The position numbers and the translations under genes are program-made. The notes under the pieces were generated by a model, which was not told the DNA's origin, ran no database searches, and saw only the letters and a program-made list of their open reading frames with translations. A DNA stretch of 64,000 nt, from NCBI GenBank assembly GCA_036898135.1, contig CM072515.1, positions 74,153,253 through 74,217,252 of the forward strand, written 5' to 3'. The stretch comes from Oncomelania hupensis. Lineage: Eukaryota > Mollusca > Gastropoda > Littorinimorpha > Pomatiopsidae. Positions 52,891 through 63,716 of the stretch are shown piece by piece; within the stretch, counting starts at the first letter, position 1; the number at the start of each line of letters is the position of its first letter.

Positions 52891-53516
52891 CGTTGTAGAA
52901 CATGTTTGTAATATATTGTTTTAAAATATTCATTTCATTCGCCTTTGTTACGCCAGTAGACAATTCATAGATGACGCCAACGTTGACTAAAAAATAAAAG
53001 TTTACGTCATTTCCGGTATTGAAAAAAAAATAAATAAAGATTCCTCACGTGCACTTTGGAGTGTCTGTAGAACGTCTTTTCAAAGCAGAAAACAAACCGT
53101 ACGGGGGTCAATTAAAATAACAGCTTTTTCAACAAAAAAGTCAGTAACACATTTTCAAAAAGAGAAAGTCACATCAAATGATTAAAATAATATTATCTCC
53201 GATAGAGCAAAGTGTGCTTTACAACTTGAAGACATATTTTTCCAGAGTTCTAGAACTCGGCTCGATCCTCAAGTCACCACACCCTTCTCCATTACCGGCT
53301 GAAAAAAAAGAAACACAAATTACTGGCCTTCTACTTGAAGTTTTATCCCGGAAAATGTTCCATTGTATCCGGTTGTCTTGTAAATTAGAATGTTTACAAG
53401 ATAAAACATGTATTCATTGTTGAAACTCCTCTTTTTGAACAAAAAAGGACAGAGCTCTGCACAGTTCCAACACACGAAATCAGTGGCCTTGACCTCCCCA
53501 TCTTGCTACGGCTTGT

Positions 53517-53864
53517 CTAATCACACGTAAGCTCACATTTTTATTGAATTGTTCTTAAATAACGCTCAACGCTCAACGCTGTCAAGGCGCTTTACATTCA
53601 CAATGTTCAAAACCCTTTTTGTTTTTAGTGGGTCCAGAGTTTTGAACGGTGTGGGATTGCAGGAGGCGTGGATAAGAGGAATGGGAGAAAGAAAGGATAT
53701 ACTTATATGTGCTTCGTTACTTTATTCTCAGCATATACACTCCCGTACGTTATTATTACACAGACAGATTACATACAACGATATTTACATCACCGAAATA
53801 TTGCACCTCCGCCATAAATATTTCAACAACATCCCCAACCTCTCTAGCTACCTTCTTCCCTTTT
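53517..53864. other. Unassigned sequence
   Basis: The frame at 53,549-53,869 (106 codons) contains no recognised domain and runs into the tandem repeat. It is not supported as a gene. Confidence 0.3.
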
Positions 53865-54108
53865 GCTAATACGAATATTTACGAATACGAATATTTACGA
53901 ATAGGAATATTTACGAATGCGAATATTTGCGAATACAAATATTTACGAATACCAATATTTGCGAATAAAAAATATTTACGAATACCAATATTTGCGAATA
54001 CTAATATTTACGAATACAAATATTTACGAATACGAATATTTACGGATGCTAATATTTACGAATACGAATATTTACGACTACGAATACTTACGAATACGAA
54101 TATTTATT
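53865..54108. repeat. 16-bp minisatellite with AATATT core
   Basis: About 15 units of ACGAATACGAATATTT with point variants. A long frame crosses it because 16-bp units rotate through all three frames, giving Ile-Tyr-Glu/Leu-Arg-Ile runs. Confidence 0.95.
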
Positions 54109-55279
54109 CAATAAAGGGCCCCGCCCCTTTAGCTAGGGGGTGTGTGCAACATTTTTAACCAAAACAAATCACACTACAACAGTAAAGTCAAGTCAAACAT
54201 ACATCGAAACAATAAAGTATCTAAATTCTTCAAAATATACACAAGCCTACATCACGACAAAACAGTTTCTCAAACCTTGAACGCTCTGTACAAAAATATA
54301 CAGTCTCCTTTCAACATTTTCATTATTTGATGAAAATAATAAAGACAGTCTGAATGCATTTGGGGTTCTATAATATTTTAGGGCAATATATTCTCTACGT
54401 AAGTTATCGAAATAGGGACAACAGAGTAAAAAAAATGTAACTCATTTTGTTCGGGTTAATAACATAATTTGCACAGTTTGTTTTTGGGTATGGAACTGCG
54501 ATATTTATACAAATGAATAGCCAAATCAGAAATACCAAATCTGAACTTAGCCATTAAATGGTGAAGAAGTCTATCCATACGCACTTTCAAATACAAAGGC
54601 ACATCATGCGATATAATACAAAAGGATCTGTAAATATCAAAACCGTTCACTGGTATTTACATGCTGATGCCATTCTTGCCATCTAGTCTATCAACCGTTC
54701 TTTAAAAACACGCAAAACCATGTAACATTATTCACGCTCTGATTTATCCATACATACCCAAATCCAAACTGAAACAAACATTCTCCTACGTTCACCACCG
54801 GCACCCACGTCTTTTTCCTCGTTATTCAATTCACACAACGTATTATAAGCTTTGTTAGGTAATCTCCAAGCATCCATTTGTAATAATTTAAACCAGTAAC
54901 GTAAGCAACTTACAATAGAATTAATGGTAATAGAGTATGTATCTATTTAACTCGTTATACACAAAATCATTTGGCGTATATTCACATACACCCAAGTCTT
55001 CAGGGCAAACAAATGTACTTTTTCACAATGAGCGGCTGCTTTTTCCAAACCCCAAATTTCAGAACAATATTGCATAATTGGCTGGATCTGTGCCTCAAAA
55101 AGTTTCAAATAAACGTCTAACGAATGATTATTATAAATAGGAAGTCTCTGCATTATACAAAGAGGTGTATTATTTGCTTTACTTGTTACATCCTGCAACG
55201 AAACGTAACTTCGTAGAAAATAAAGACCTAAATATTTCAATGCATTAACTACAATTCATAACATTTTCATCAAAAAAGA

Positions 55280-55630
55280 ACCTTTCTCTATCCTATCCTA
55301 TCCTATCCTATCCCATAACTCGGAGGTCGTAGGGGCACCACAGATGATCGTTTAACCAGCGTACTCCATCTTTCCCTGTCCTCAGCAACCCTGATTGTTT
55401 CGCTCAGTGTCAAACCAGTCCATTCTCGAATGTTGTCTTCCCACCTCTTTTTCGGTCTCCCTCTTCTTCTACCTCCTTGCACTGTGCCCTGCAGGATGGT
55501 CTTTGCAAGACCTGATGATCTGGTGACGTGGCCATACCATCGGAGTTTACGTTTTTTCACCACTGTGAGCAGGTCATCGTGTTGTCCAATGGCTTGTGTG
55601 ATGGTCTGTCTGTCGACAGACCTTTCTCTA
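55280..55630 (-). mobile_element. RTE LINE 3' fragment nested in the older LINE
   Basis: The element proper is 55,291-55,619, flanked by the 11-bp duplication ACCTTTCTCTA (55,280-55,290 and 55,620-55,630). It encodes the last 86 or so residues of the RTE protein (KKRKLRWYGHVTRSSGLAK to the VKRSSVVPLRP end) and a (GGATA)n tail. It is 5'-truncated. The 11-bp duplication is the same length as that of the nearly complete copy. Confidence 0.93.
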
Positions 55631-56044
55631 GCACCTTATATATCCCCATTATCTGAGCACACCAATATTACTTTTATGCATATTCACCTTTAAACTAAGC
55701 GAGGAAACCGCTCCTTGTAAACTATACATTTGCGTTTGTGATCCTACAACTGTTTTAAATAACAGAACAACATCATCAGCGAGAAACATAATAAACAATT
55801 CAAAAGCATCAGGAAAAACTGTTACACCGTGTCTCCAACTGTTGATCACTTCTAACGCCGCCCCATTAATGAAATTAGAAAAAGAATCGGGCTACATAAC
55901 TGTGTCCCCTTGCTTCACTTTTCATTAACAATTTACATTGTCAATGAGTCTGGCATTACGTCTAATACGAGCTTTAACACCAACTTACATACGTTTGAAA
56001 CATCGAAAAAGGTTGTCCTTAATTCCATTATTCAGTAAGACAAC

Positions 56045-56356
56045 GCTCGCTGGCCAAGTGGTCTAAGGCGGGGGGCTACCTTGCCTTGCCCACAGGCCAG
56101 AAACCAATGGCGCCTGACAAGTGTAGGATCGATCCAGCATCTAGGCGTTATGTTTCTCCAAATATTATTTACTTTCGACTCGGGTAACGTCTCGGGGGTT
56201 TTCTCCGGGTACTCCGGTTTGCTCACCCAGCAAAATTAAAAAAACAAAACAAACTAAACGCCATTGTTATTAGATAGGTTGGGCTTGGGCGAGTGACAAC
56301 CTGCGACTACGCCTTCCCGAGGGGAGGCAACCCTGAATGTCCCGATAAAGGACAAT
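56045..56356 (+). mobile_element. tRNA-Ser/Leu-like SINE nested in the older LINE
   Basis: Plus-strand copy of the SINE at 16,170-16,482. The head is TGGCCAAGTGGTCTAAGGCG, with a B-box-like GGATCGATCCAGC, the central GGGTTTTCTCCGGGTACTCC (about 56,196), and an end in AAAGGACAATA. It separates the YEKCFDSINR and LLNNGIKDNLFRC parts of the LINE RT. Confidence 0.9.
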
Positions 56357-56640
56357 ACAGTGTCAAAAATCAAAATCATAGCAAAATTCCTATTAATAGA
56401 ATCAAAACATTTTTCATAATCAATATACGCTACATAAAGTTTACGATTATAACAAATGTATTTCTGAACGCAGGCTAACAACATGAAAATGTGATCAATA
56501 GTGGAGTAACCTTTCTTAAAGCCTGCTTGATGTTCACCAGTTATATTGTTTTTCTCAACCCAAGCCTGTAGGCGTCTATTAATAATTGTACCAAAAACTT
56601 TATTGCTTACGTCAGACAAACTGATACCCTCTGCCAAACC

Positions 56641-56992
56641 CCCACCACCACTCCACTCTCAACCCCCAACCACCCCCCACTCCTCCGAAAAAGGCAATCA
56701 ACCCCCCCCCACCTCACCTCCCACCAAAAAAAACCAAAACAAAAAGAAACGCACACACAAAATAAAAAAAATATAAATTAGAAAGTAAGCCGACATTATT
56801 TTAATTCATCCAAACCTTTCTGACAGTACGGCAGTAAAATAGTAGTCAGATTGACAAAGTAAAGGAATTGTGGCTGCAACGAAATAGCTTGCTTACGTCT
56901 CTCTATTCTACTGTCTTTAGTTCGTAATCCTGAATCCACAGAGATTGCGTAATTCAAACTGTCACGCGAGAATGGACTCTCTTAAGAATAAT
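56641..56992. other. Unassigned, C-rich then AT-rich
   Basis: A CCACC/CCCC-rich stretch (56,638-56,730) is followed by ordinary sequence. No gene was seen. Confidence 0.35.
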
Positions 56993-58218
56993 AATTCAAG
57001 ATTCAAGATTCAAGATTCAAGATTTAATCCCATTATTCGCCCCTTTTGGGGTGTGGAGGATACAAAAACATAAGCATAACAATCATAAAGCGGCTGTTAA
57101 AAAAAATAAAAATAAAAATAACAGCAACATTACTAACATTCCACTTTAACATTCACAACAATAACATTTTGCTAATATTGTTAATATTATTAGTATACGC
57201 CCTTTCCTAATTTTATAAATTTACTCAATTTTAGTAACACATGTTTTTTTTCCCGAAACAAATGACACAAGTTAAACATTGACTTGCACAATAAATATTT
57301 ACCACATATAAACATTTGTCGAATATGCTTGTGTTTTGGACACTCAAAAATAAAGTGAAATTCATCCCCAATTGAACCCATATTGCAGTCCTTACAAAAT
57401 CTTTCTTTCCTTGTTACACCTTCCCGCCTTCCTAATTCTATTTGTAACTTATGATCTGAACAGCGAAATTTTATCAAAGTATGAATATAAATATCAGGTA
57501 ATTGAGATATATACTTTTCACGACCAAACTGTAATTTAACACTTTTGTAGAAAAAACATTTGCTGCTTTCGTCAAGAGACTGTTTCCATGTCAGTATAAA
57601 GTTATTCTTTAAAGAGATGGCTACATTTTTGCATAACGAATCTGAACTCTGAAAATGTTGCGTCTTCCACACACAGTCATAACCAGTCTCCTCCAGAATA
57701 ATCTTAATATAATTTAACCATTGTGAGGAAAAATTAGACGCTGAACACAATTGATGCATATTTTTATACATTCGACATGAAAATTTAGCAGTAGAAGTTG
57801 GTTGAATAATACCTGTCCAAAATCGAATCATCCTACATTTGACATGAACAGATAGGGGAAATAAACCAGTTTCTCCCAAAATCATATTATTCATCGTACA
57901 ACGATGCAAATGAAACAACGTTTTAAGGAACTTTATTTGTAACTTTTCTAATATAGCTATATTTTCAAATCCCCATATTTCACAACCATATAATAATACT
58001 GGAAGAACCAATTTTTGATATAGGTCTAATGTGACACTGATAGATAATTCTTGCCGTCTTGCATTGTGTAACAATGAAAATATTGTTCGAAGTGCATGAT
58101 CATAAACATTTTTTTTGGCCTTAAAAAATGTACCTGTTCTAGTAAAAACAATCCCTAAATATTTAAAAGAATCAACAATTTCAATACATTCAGAACCAAA
58201 CGTAAAATTATGTTTCAC
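56993..58218 (-). mobile_element. 5'-truncated LINE with (TTGAATC)n tail
   Basis: The coding part at 57,190-58,218 is open for 342 codons. It is followed on the minus strand by about 190 bp of 3' UTR (GGGGCGAATAATGGGATTAA) and a four-unit TTGAATC-type heptamer tail at 56,993-57,022. Truncation at 58,218 falls just before KYLGIVF. It is a different family from the LINE at 54,170-56,640, although the proteins resemble each other. Confidence 0.88.
57190..58218 (-). pseudogene. LINE reverse transcriptase C-terminal region
   Basis: 342 codons without a stop. It begins within the RT thumb-side motif (IVDSFKYLGIVFTRTG) and continues with LPVLLYGCEIWGFENIAILE, LHRCTMNNMILGETGLFPL and HVKCRMIRFW. It ends with a C-terminal zinc-binding motif, FCKDCNMGSIGDEFHFIFEC (C-x2-C, H, C). 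The catalytic palm is upstream and missing. The intact frame over 1 kb suggests a recent insertion. Confidence 0.85.
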
Positions 58219-59392
58219 TGTGTTATGTTATGTTATGTTTAATCATGCACAATAGTTGCGCCCACATCCGAGAAATCAAAAGGAAATGTCTGTAAAGAGA
58301 CTAGGCAAGCTTCTATACAATGGACAACGTTTTGGAAGAAAAAGCTCTGAAGTGTAAACATGAACCACTACTTATAGAGTCAAATCACAAGATCTTTCGG
58401 GAGAAAAAAAAAAAGGCGAAGTTACAGTGACGAAGCGGATTTAGCTCTATAATTTCGAGATTGTCTAATAAAACGTTGTTTCATTATAAGTCAGTGTTAT
58501 GATTTTTCTTTCGGAACACGATACGGAGCTGTTCGGAGACGTCTCAAAGTGCGGAAATTAATTTTTAACAGAGAAACAGCAATCATCATCATTTTAAAAA
58601 TGGCTCAGAAAATCATTATTCGGTTGTTTTCCTCCAACCTCTGATCATTGTGTTGGAAAGTAGTTCACAGGTTACAAAATCCATAAACAGAACGGTAACA
58701 CATTTCCTCAGCATGCTAACACAAACTTGCGGTGAGTAGACCTAAGTAGAAGCGCTCAAGAGGGCATTAGTTTATTATGGTAATAATTATGCACATTGAA
58801 ATCGATTGTTCTCATGTAGAGCAGTTCCTAACTCTTAAGAGATCTGTTCAAGGCGCTGATCGTAATCAGGGTCTAACTGAAACCTCCCAAAGTGCCAACG
58901 TTGGAGTTTGAAGAGAGAAAAAGGAATTGGTTGTTCTACGCCATCGTTATCTTTATCCACTCTTTTTCTCCTAAGATATAGCCTTTTGGAGCTTTAACAC
59001 CCTCTCCTCTCTCTGTCTCTCTGTCTCTCTCTCTGTCTCTCTCTTCAATTATTCAATTTCTTTGAAAAAATATATGATATTTTTAGGCATCTATGTTCAG
59101 TTAAAACCTGGCTTGCTGGTTGACTGTTAAAATATAATATTATCAGTAAATAATTTTTTTTACTGTTTCAAATATAACATACACAATTCTCAAAATAAGT
59201 GCAAATGACTTAGTACACAAGTATATCAACTAACAAGTTAGTATCTCCCTTCTATGTCTCTGTCGACGTGCGCGTACAACCGGTTGCTTCCCTTTACATG
59301 CTTTGCGCTCCATAGAGCGTCGTCGGCCTAAAATAATTTTTTAGAAACTTCAAAACCCAGGGGAATTATGGGTAGGGAAATCCTTTTTTGAA
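58219..59392. other. Unassigned sequence with a degraded SINE fragment
   Basis: A short (TTATG)n run follows the LINE at 58,220-58,240. Bases 58,810-58,890 (CTCTTAAGAGATCTGTTCAAGG-like, GGCGCTGATCGTAATCAGG) resemble a decayed copy of the ATT-tailed SINE body at 5625-5680. A CT/GTCT-rich tract lies at 59,005-59,044. No gene is supported. Confidence 0.45.
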
Positions 59393-59621
59393 ATGACGTC
59401 GGCAGGACTCTTCGCGATTGGTGCATGGCACACGAGACACACGCAAAAAGATTGGATAGATCTGAATTCGTCTAATTTGACCTCGCATGCTGCTGGAAAA
59501 AAATGCAATTTGAATTTGCTTTCAAAAATCAAAAGAGAGCGAGACCACAACAAAGTACAACGAGCCAAGGCGACGCAAACACTCAAGGCCGGCAGAACAA
59601 AAAGCACACAAACTACAAAAG
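59393..59621 (+). CDS. Candidate first coding exon, weak
   Basis: An ATG at 59,393 opens a 76-codon frame that ends at CAAAAG followed by GTAAGT (59,622), a strong 5' splice-site consensus. The product would start MTSAGLFAIGAWHTR and be rich in Lys, Arg and Thr toward its end (KIKRERDHNKVQRAKATQTL). I recognise no domain. The local sequence is less AT-rich and free of repeats, and the ATG lies in a CRE-like TGACGTCG. The opposite strand is also open over the same interval, so coding is uncertain. Confidence 0.3.
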
Positions 59622-59865
59622 GTAAGTACCCGTGACCATACACAATAAAGTAGGCCTAACCACCATTGCAAAATAGGATTGATCATCACCATGATTGAAT
59701 TTTTCCACCCCACCTTCCAATCGGTACGGAATCGAACATATGCTCAAATCATCATATCTTTGACATAATTTTCATGTGCATTATACAGTGTGATTCAAGC
59801 GATGAATGAACCATCACATCGAAGCGATCTGAGCATCTGAATCAATGACAATGGCGAACAATCGT

Positions 59866-60045
59866 TCACTGAGACTCACGATCGCCTGCACTGAGCTCAG
59901 ATACATGTGTGCATGTTTCTATAAATCCATCGTGTTCTCCTTCGATAATTGAGCAAAGCCTTTGTTCACTACCAGAAATATGCAGTTCGTCTCCCAACTT
60001 TCTTTTAATTTCAGCCAGCACATCTTCGCGAGAAATGGCTACCAT
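59866..60045 (-). CDS. Candidate small coding exon, weak
   Basis: ATG at 60,045 (minus) opens a 59-codon frame. MVAISREDVLAEIKRKLGDE and HISGSEQRLCSIIEGEHDG have a natural-looking amino-acid mix. A GTGAGT splice-donor-like site lies near 59,880 before the stop. No family is recognised. It could be the first exon of a host gene reading leftward or chance. Confidence 0.25.
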   Translation of the reverse strand: MVAISREDVLAEIKRKLGDELHISGSEQRLCSIIEGEHDGFIETCTHVSELSAGDRESQ

Positions 60046-60269
60046 GACTGCTGTTTACGTTTTGATCGGACATTGACGCAAATAATTAATTTTGGAAACA
60101 TCTCAGGTTAAGAACATCACAAAACTCCTGCCACCTGCATCGAAGAATGATATTGGAACCTAATCTGGGCGTTTATAATTTTTTCTTTACAGTCTCTTTT
60201 GTTTGGAGAGTTATTGCTTTTTAATATAATATGTAAAATAATAAAGGCACGAAGATATCTGCCTGTTTT

Positions 60270-60306
60270 TCCATCTCTCCCCCCCCCTCTCTCTCTCTCT
60301 CTCTCT

Positions 60307-60348
<42 letters not shown>

Positions 60349-60480
60349 CTTCTCTATCCCCCTATCCAAACCTCCACCTCCACCCCGCATTCGCCTTTCT
60401 CGTTGTATAAAAGGCATATAATTAGAATGTTTAAAACAACAACAACAACAACAACAACAATAACAACAAAAACAGCAACA
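60270..60480. repeat. (CT)n and (CAA)n microsatellites
   Basis: CT repeats at about 60,285-60,345 and ACA triplets at about 60,437-60,480. Confidence 0.93.
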
Positions 60481-60528
60481 ATACACGGAAACACACATAA
60501 AACGAGTCCTAAGTTCACTTTTTTGAAA

Positions 60529-60639
60529 TGGCGTCAGCGGTTTCCCCTTTCTTGAGAACTCTTACAGATGGCAGCCCGCTAGAGAAACAAAATGGTATCA
60601 TACGCCTTACGGCGCAATTGGATGCAGAAAATAATTGAG
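60529..60639 (+). CDS. Candidate short frame, very weak
   Basis: A 36-codon frame from ATG at 60,529 (MASAVSPFLRTLTDGSPLEK, then IIRLTAQLDAEN) stops at TGA. Its upstream context, CTTTTTTGAAATGGCGTCAGC, strikingly resembles that of the candidate exon at 59,393 (CTTTTTTGAAATGACGTCGGC). It may be an exon, a processed fragment or coincidence. Confidence 0.15.
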
Positions 60640-61335
60640 AACAACCGAACAAATAAAGGGCCACCATGCACAACGCTCCAGTAGCTTTAATCTCCTTCGC
60701 TTTGTTATTCAGTTTCACATTATCCAATTATACGACCCACCCATCCCTCCACAATCGTTCATCCTCGTTTGCTGCAAAAATCAATAGTTTAAAGTGTGTA
60801 TTACGTCTTCATTAAAATGCAAAAGAGACGAGTATTTGAATTTTTTTATAAGTTTGATTTATCTATTTATTTTTTTTTTGGGGGGGGGGGAGGTGCGGTG
60901 GAGTTTGGATCTGTGTGTCTTAGGTTTTGCGAAATTTGAATGTAAACGTCGTGTCCAACAGTGCTAAAGATCGTCTGGTAGAAGAAGCGCTCAGTGGCTT
61001 ATCTTCCACAGCAGACCCAGTTGTTGTTTTCTTTCATTAAAGGGCATATGAGGCTTGCGCCTATTTTCACTAAACATTATTGACCATAAAAGGACAACAC
61101 ATTTTAACAGATATTTACCAACAATTACAATAACAATAAAAGAGCGTTAAAATGTACACCTATATTCCACCTCTCGCATTTAAAAAAAATATACATGTGA
61201 AAACCAGTCTTAAAATACGATATATAATTCCAAATATGTACACATAAATGATGTTTACAGATAGTGACAGTACAAAAGATGACATCACGTAGCTCAGAAA
61301 TGTTTGAGGCGGACACACATTGTCACGCAAACTCA
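60640..61335. other. Unassigned AT-rich sequence
   Basis: Includes a G homopolymer near 60,881-60,890. No gene was recognised. Confidence 0.35.
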
Positions 61336-61361
61336 ACACAGAGAAGAGAGAGAGAGAGAGA

Positions 61362-61413
<52 letters not shown>

Positions 61414-61416
61414 GAC

Positions 61417-61467
<51 letters not shown>

Positions 61468-61506
61468 TGTGTCATTCCCTCCAATCAATTTTTTTAATGA
61501 AAAAAC

Positions 61507-61541
<35 letters not shown>
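61336..61541. repeat. (GA)n, (GACA)n and (CA)n microsatellites
   Basis: GA repeats at 61,340-61,404, GACA tetramers at about 61,424-61,465 and CA repeats at 61,508-61,538. Confidence 0.96.
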
Positions 61542-61546
<5 letters not shown>

Positions 61547-61830
61547 GTCACTAAGGCTTACTATATTAAAAGACAAATTTTACAAACCTGTTATACGCAT
61601 TTGATTATGCAAATTGTAAATGTGAATAACTATAATCACCTTCGAACATTTCAACGTTTATATAAATCGACGTTTAAAAAATTTATAAAACTTATGATTC
61701 CGGCTTTTAATTAACCGTCACTGATTACACTATATGACGTAGCCTAAAGCAGACTCCCTGTCTGTGAGTTAACAAGATTTTCGAACAAGGAGCGTATAAC
61801 TCATCACCCTGCCTGAGGATGCGAGGTAGG
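61542..61830. other. Unassigned sequence
   Basis: Nothing recognisable. Confidence 0.35.
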
Positions 61831-62024
61831 CGGAAGATACCCGTTGCGATCACTGCCCCTGAGCAGAAGGTAGCTGTATTCATCACTGTTAGTGCCCTTC
61901 GGCAGGGTAGCCATCGGACTGGACAGCTATGATTACATCCATATTGACCAAGGGCACTAACAGAGATGAATACAGCTACCCTTTGCTCAGGGGCAGGGAT
62001 CGCAGCGGGTATCTTCTGCCTACC
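61831..62024. repeat. Inverted repeat with 76-bp arms
   Basis: The left arm, 61,831-61,907 (GAGGTAGGCGGAAGATACCC to TAGTGCCCTT), pairs with the right arm, 61,948-62,024 (AAGGGCACTAACAG to GGTATCTTCTGCCTACCC). About 90 percent of arm positions match, with a 40-bp loop. A transcript could fold into a long hairpin. No terminal transposon features were identified. Confidence 0.85.
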
Positions 62025-62384
62025 CATGCGGCATTCCAATACTTTGCAGTTGCCTCTCCTGCTCAAGTGTCCAAGGAAAGGCCTTCACGTGGTGAGGCGC
62101 GGCCATCCGCCACACTGGGCAAAGTTTCCCCTGGATGCCCTTGCTAGGAGGCGCCCAAGCTTCGGTGGGTGGGTGGCTGTGGCTTTCTTAGCGGGTATAA
62201 ACGGAGGGTTATCCCGTCCTTTCCAGTGACTGCCGTGCTAAGATGCGACTACTGGCTGATGACCTGTCTATTTGGTGCCTCTACAGCGCCCGCGCGGGCA
62301 TGATGGAACGAAAAAGCCATTTCACCACATGGTAAAGGGCGGATGCGCAGACATGACCGGCATAGTGGCGAATGATGAGGCATG
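62025..62384. other. Unassigned GC-richer sequence
   Basis: Unusually GC-rich for the window. The short frames do not match any domain I know. Confidence 0.35.
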
Positions 62385-63015
62385 GACAGATTAGTTAGTT
62401 ATTCATTGCTTACAGGATCCAGCGGACTGCAAAGGAGCCGAACCAGGACCACAAAATCAAGACATCAACTTCGCTGAAAGAGGACTCGCCCCTCATCCGC
62501 ATAAAAGATCTGCCGAAACAACCCTAGTGGTAACACTGAAGGCACTCCACCAACCGGTCACTTTACAATAAAGACATCCCAGGCAGGGGATGCTGAGGCT
62601 ATACTCTAATTTATCGAACCCCCGTTTACAAAAAAAAACAAAATAGAATATAAACACCATTATAAAATATTAACAAAACACATATACAGTAAAATGCCTA
62701 CATTGCTAAATAGTAATATTGTAGGAAGCTCTAGTGACCATTTGGCACAAAGCGTCCAATATTCCCAAGCTGATCCAACAGACCTTACACACAAATGAGG
62801 AGTTTTATCCCAGAAGAGTTTTCAAGAAAACAGGTATACGTAGGTGACTGTTCTAGCGAAGAAGAAGATAGTATAGTAGATTGATAGAACAGAGTAGGAA
62901 TGAGAAAGAACAAAGGAGAAAAAACAGCGACAGTGGGAGTTTAAAGCACTACATTTCCAGAAAGGGCGGGGGGATACTATTAATACTGAAACCCCCGGCA
63001 CCCCCCTTGTGGAGC
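62385..63015 (-). mobile_element. Dispersed repeat family A, minus-strand copy
   Basis: The reverse complement is collinear with 42,118-42,179 joined to 45,533-46,030. Shared motifs are the GGTGCCGGGGGTTTCAGTAT end, GCTTTAAA-CTCCCACTGTCGC, GGGGGTTCGATAAATTAGAG-like and TCCGCTGGATCCTGTAAGCA at the 3' end. No coding sequence was recognised. It is probably a LINE 3' region or a SINE mobilised by the RNase H-bearing LINE, given the shared 3' motif. Confidence 0.8.
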
Positions 63016-63469
63016 ATGATCAGATGGCAGGCACCACCACAAAACAAGAACCCAGATCAGAGTGTAAGCATGATTCGCAAGAGAGTTCTATTTTACGGTC
63101 TAGACACGCGTTATGCAACATTACTCTCCACGGATTAGCCAAATGCCTCGTCATCTTAGTAGGATGGATTAACGAGATGTCTGTACATCCCCTGTCCACA
63201 GATCTTTTCGCCATTCACAGTGAGTGTTGCACCACTGAATAAAAGCTTACAACACAAAATAGCTCTTTCAAAAGTATAGTTCTATTTTTAAGGAATACAT
63301 TTCGTAGTTTTTTTTATGCTTAGTATTAGCAACGGCTAACCAACATGTTGGAGCTAAAAATAGCAGCTATCAAAGCCGGCATGAAGCAGAACCCTAACAA
63401 AAAATTGCTCGTAAGGTGTTCGTTTTACGCTAATAAAACAGACCTTACCGCACACACCAAAGACGCATT
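63016..63469. other. Unassigned sequence
   Basis: No gene is supported. Confidence 0.35.
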
Positions 63470-63575
63470 CTGCGTGTGTATCTGTGTGTGGCTGCGTGTG
63501 ATCAAGCGCTTTGTGAAGCATTTTATGTTTGAATTGCGCTATACAAAATAAATTATTATTATTATTATTATTCTT
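63470..63575 (+). mobile_element. Retroelement 3' end with (ATT)n tail
   Basis: AAGCGCTTTGTGAAGCATTT and GAATTGCGCTATACAAAATA are followed by a TTA array at 63,551-63,571. It is the same 3' end as at 7680-7775. Confidence 0.55.
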
Positions 63576-63716
63576 AAAACCGCGCGTTTCACTCAGGAAT
63601 TTGGTCAAAAGTCACACTACTATGGTATCGATGTACCGTTAAAACAGGGGAAATCACTCCTTGTCAGAACCAAAATGGAAAATTCAAACTTTAGCAGTTG
63701 GTTTGAGCAACGAAAT

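Larger units (their letters stand above)
46947..53516 (-). mobile_element. Full-length RNase H-bearing LINE
   Basis: The element proper is 46,961-53,502 (about 6.54 kb), flanked by a 14-bp target duplication TTGCTACGGCTTGT (46,947-46,960 and 53,503-53,516). On the minus strand it has a 5' UTR of about 610 bp, a CCHC zinc-knuckle protein, an SGNH-esterase-like protein, and an ORF2 with endonuclease, RT and RNase H. A 3' UTR of about 415 bp and an (ACA)n tail end it. RNase H plus endonuclease places it in the I/Jockey supergroup. Only a few lesions (one frameshift and one nonsense in ORF2) suggest a fairly young copy. Confidence 0.93.
54170..56640 (-). mobile_element. Decayed LINE reverse transcriptase with two nested insertions
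   Basis: The minus strand carries, in order from 56,637: SNKVFGTIINRRLQAWVEKN, EHQAGFKKGYSTIDHIF and AYIDYEKCFDSINR. The SINE follows (56,356-56,045). Then come VKQGDTV, FLADDVVLLFKTVVG (RT active site, ADD) and LKVNMHKSNI. The RTE fragment follows (55,619-55,291). Then come KYLGLYF, IQPIMQYCSEIWG and, near 54,500, KFRFGISDLAIHLYKY with KLCKLC. Many stops and frameshifts are present. The 5' part before the RT is absent. The exact clade is not determined. Confidence 0.85.
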
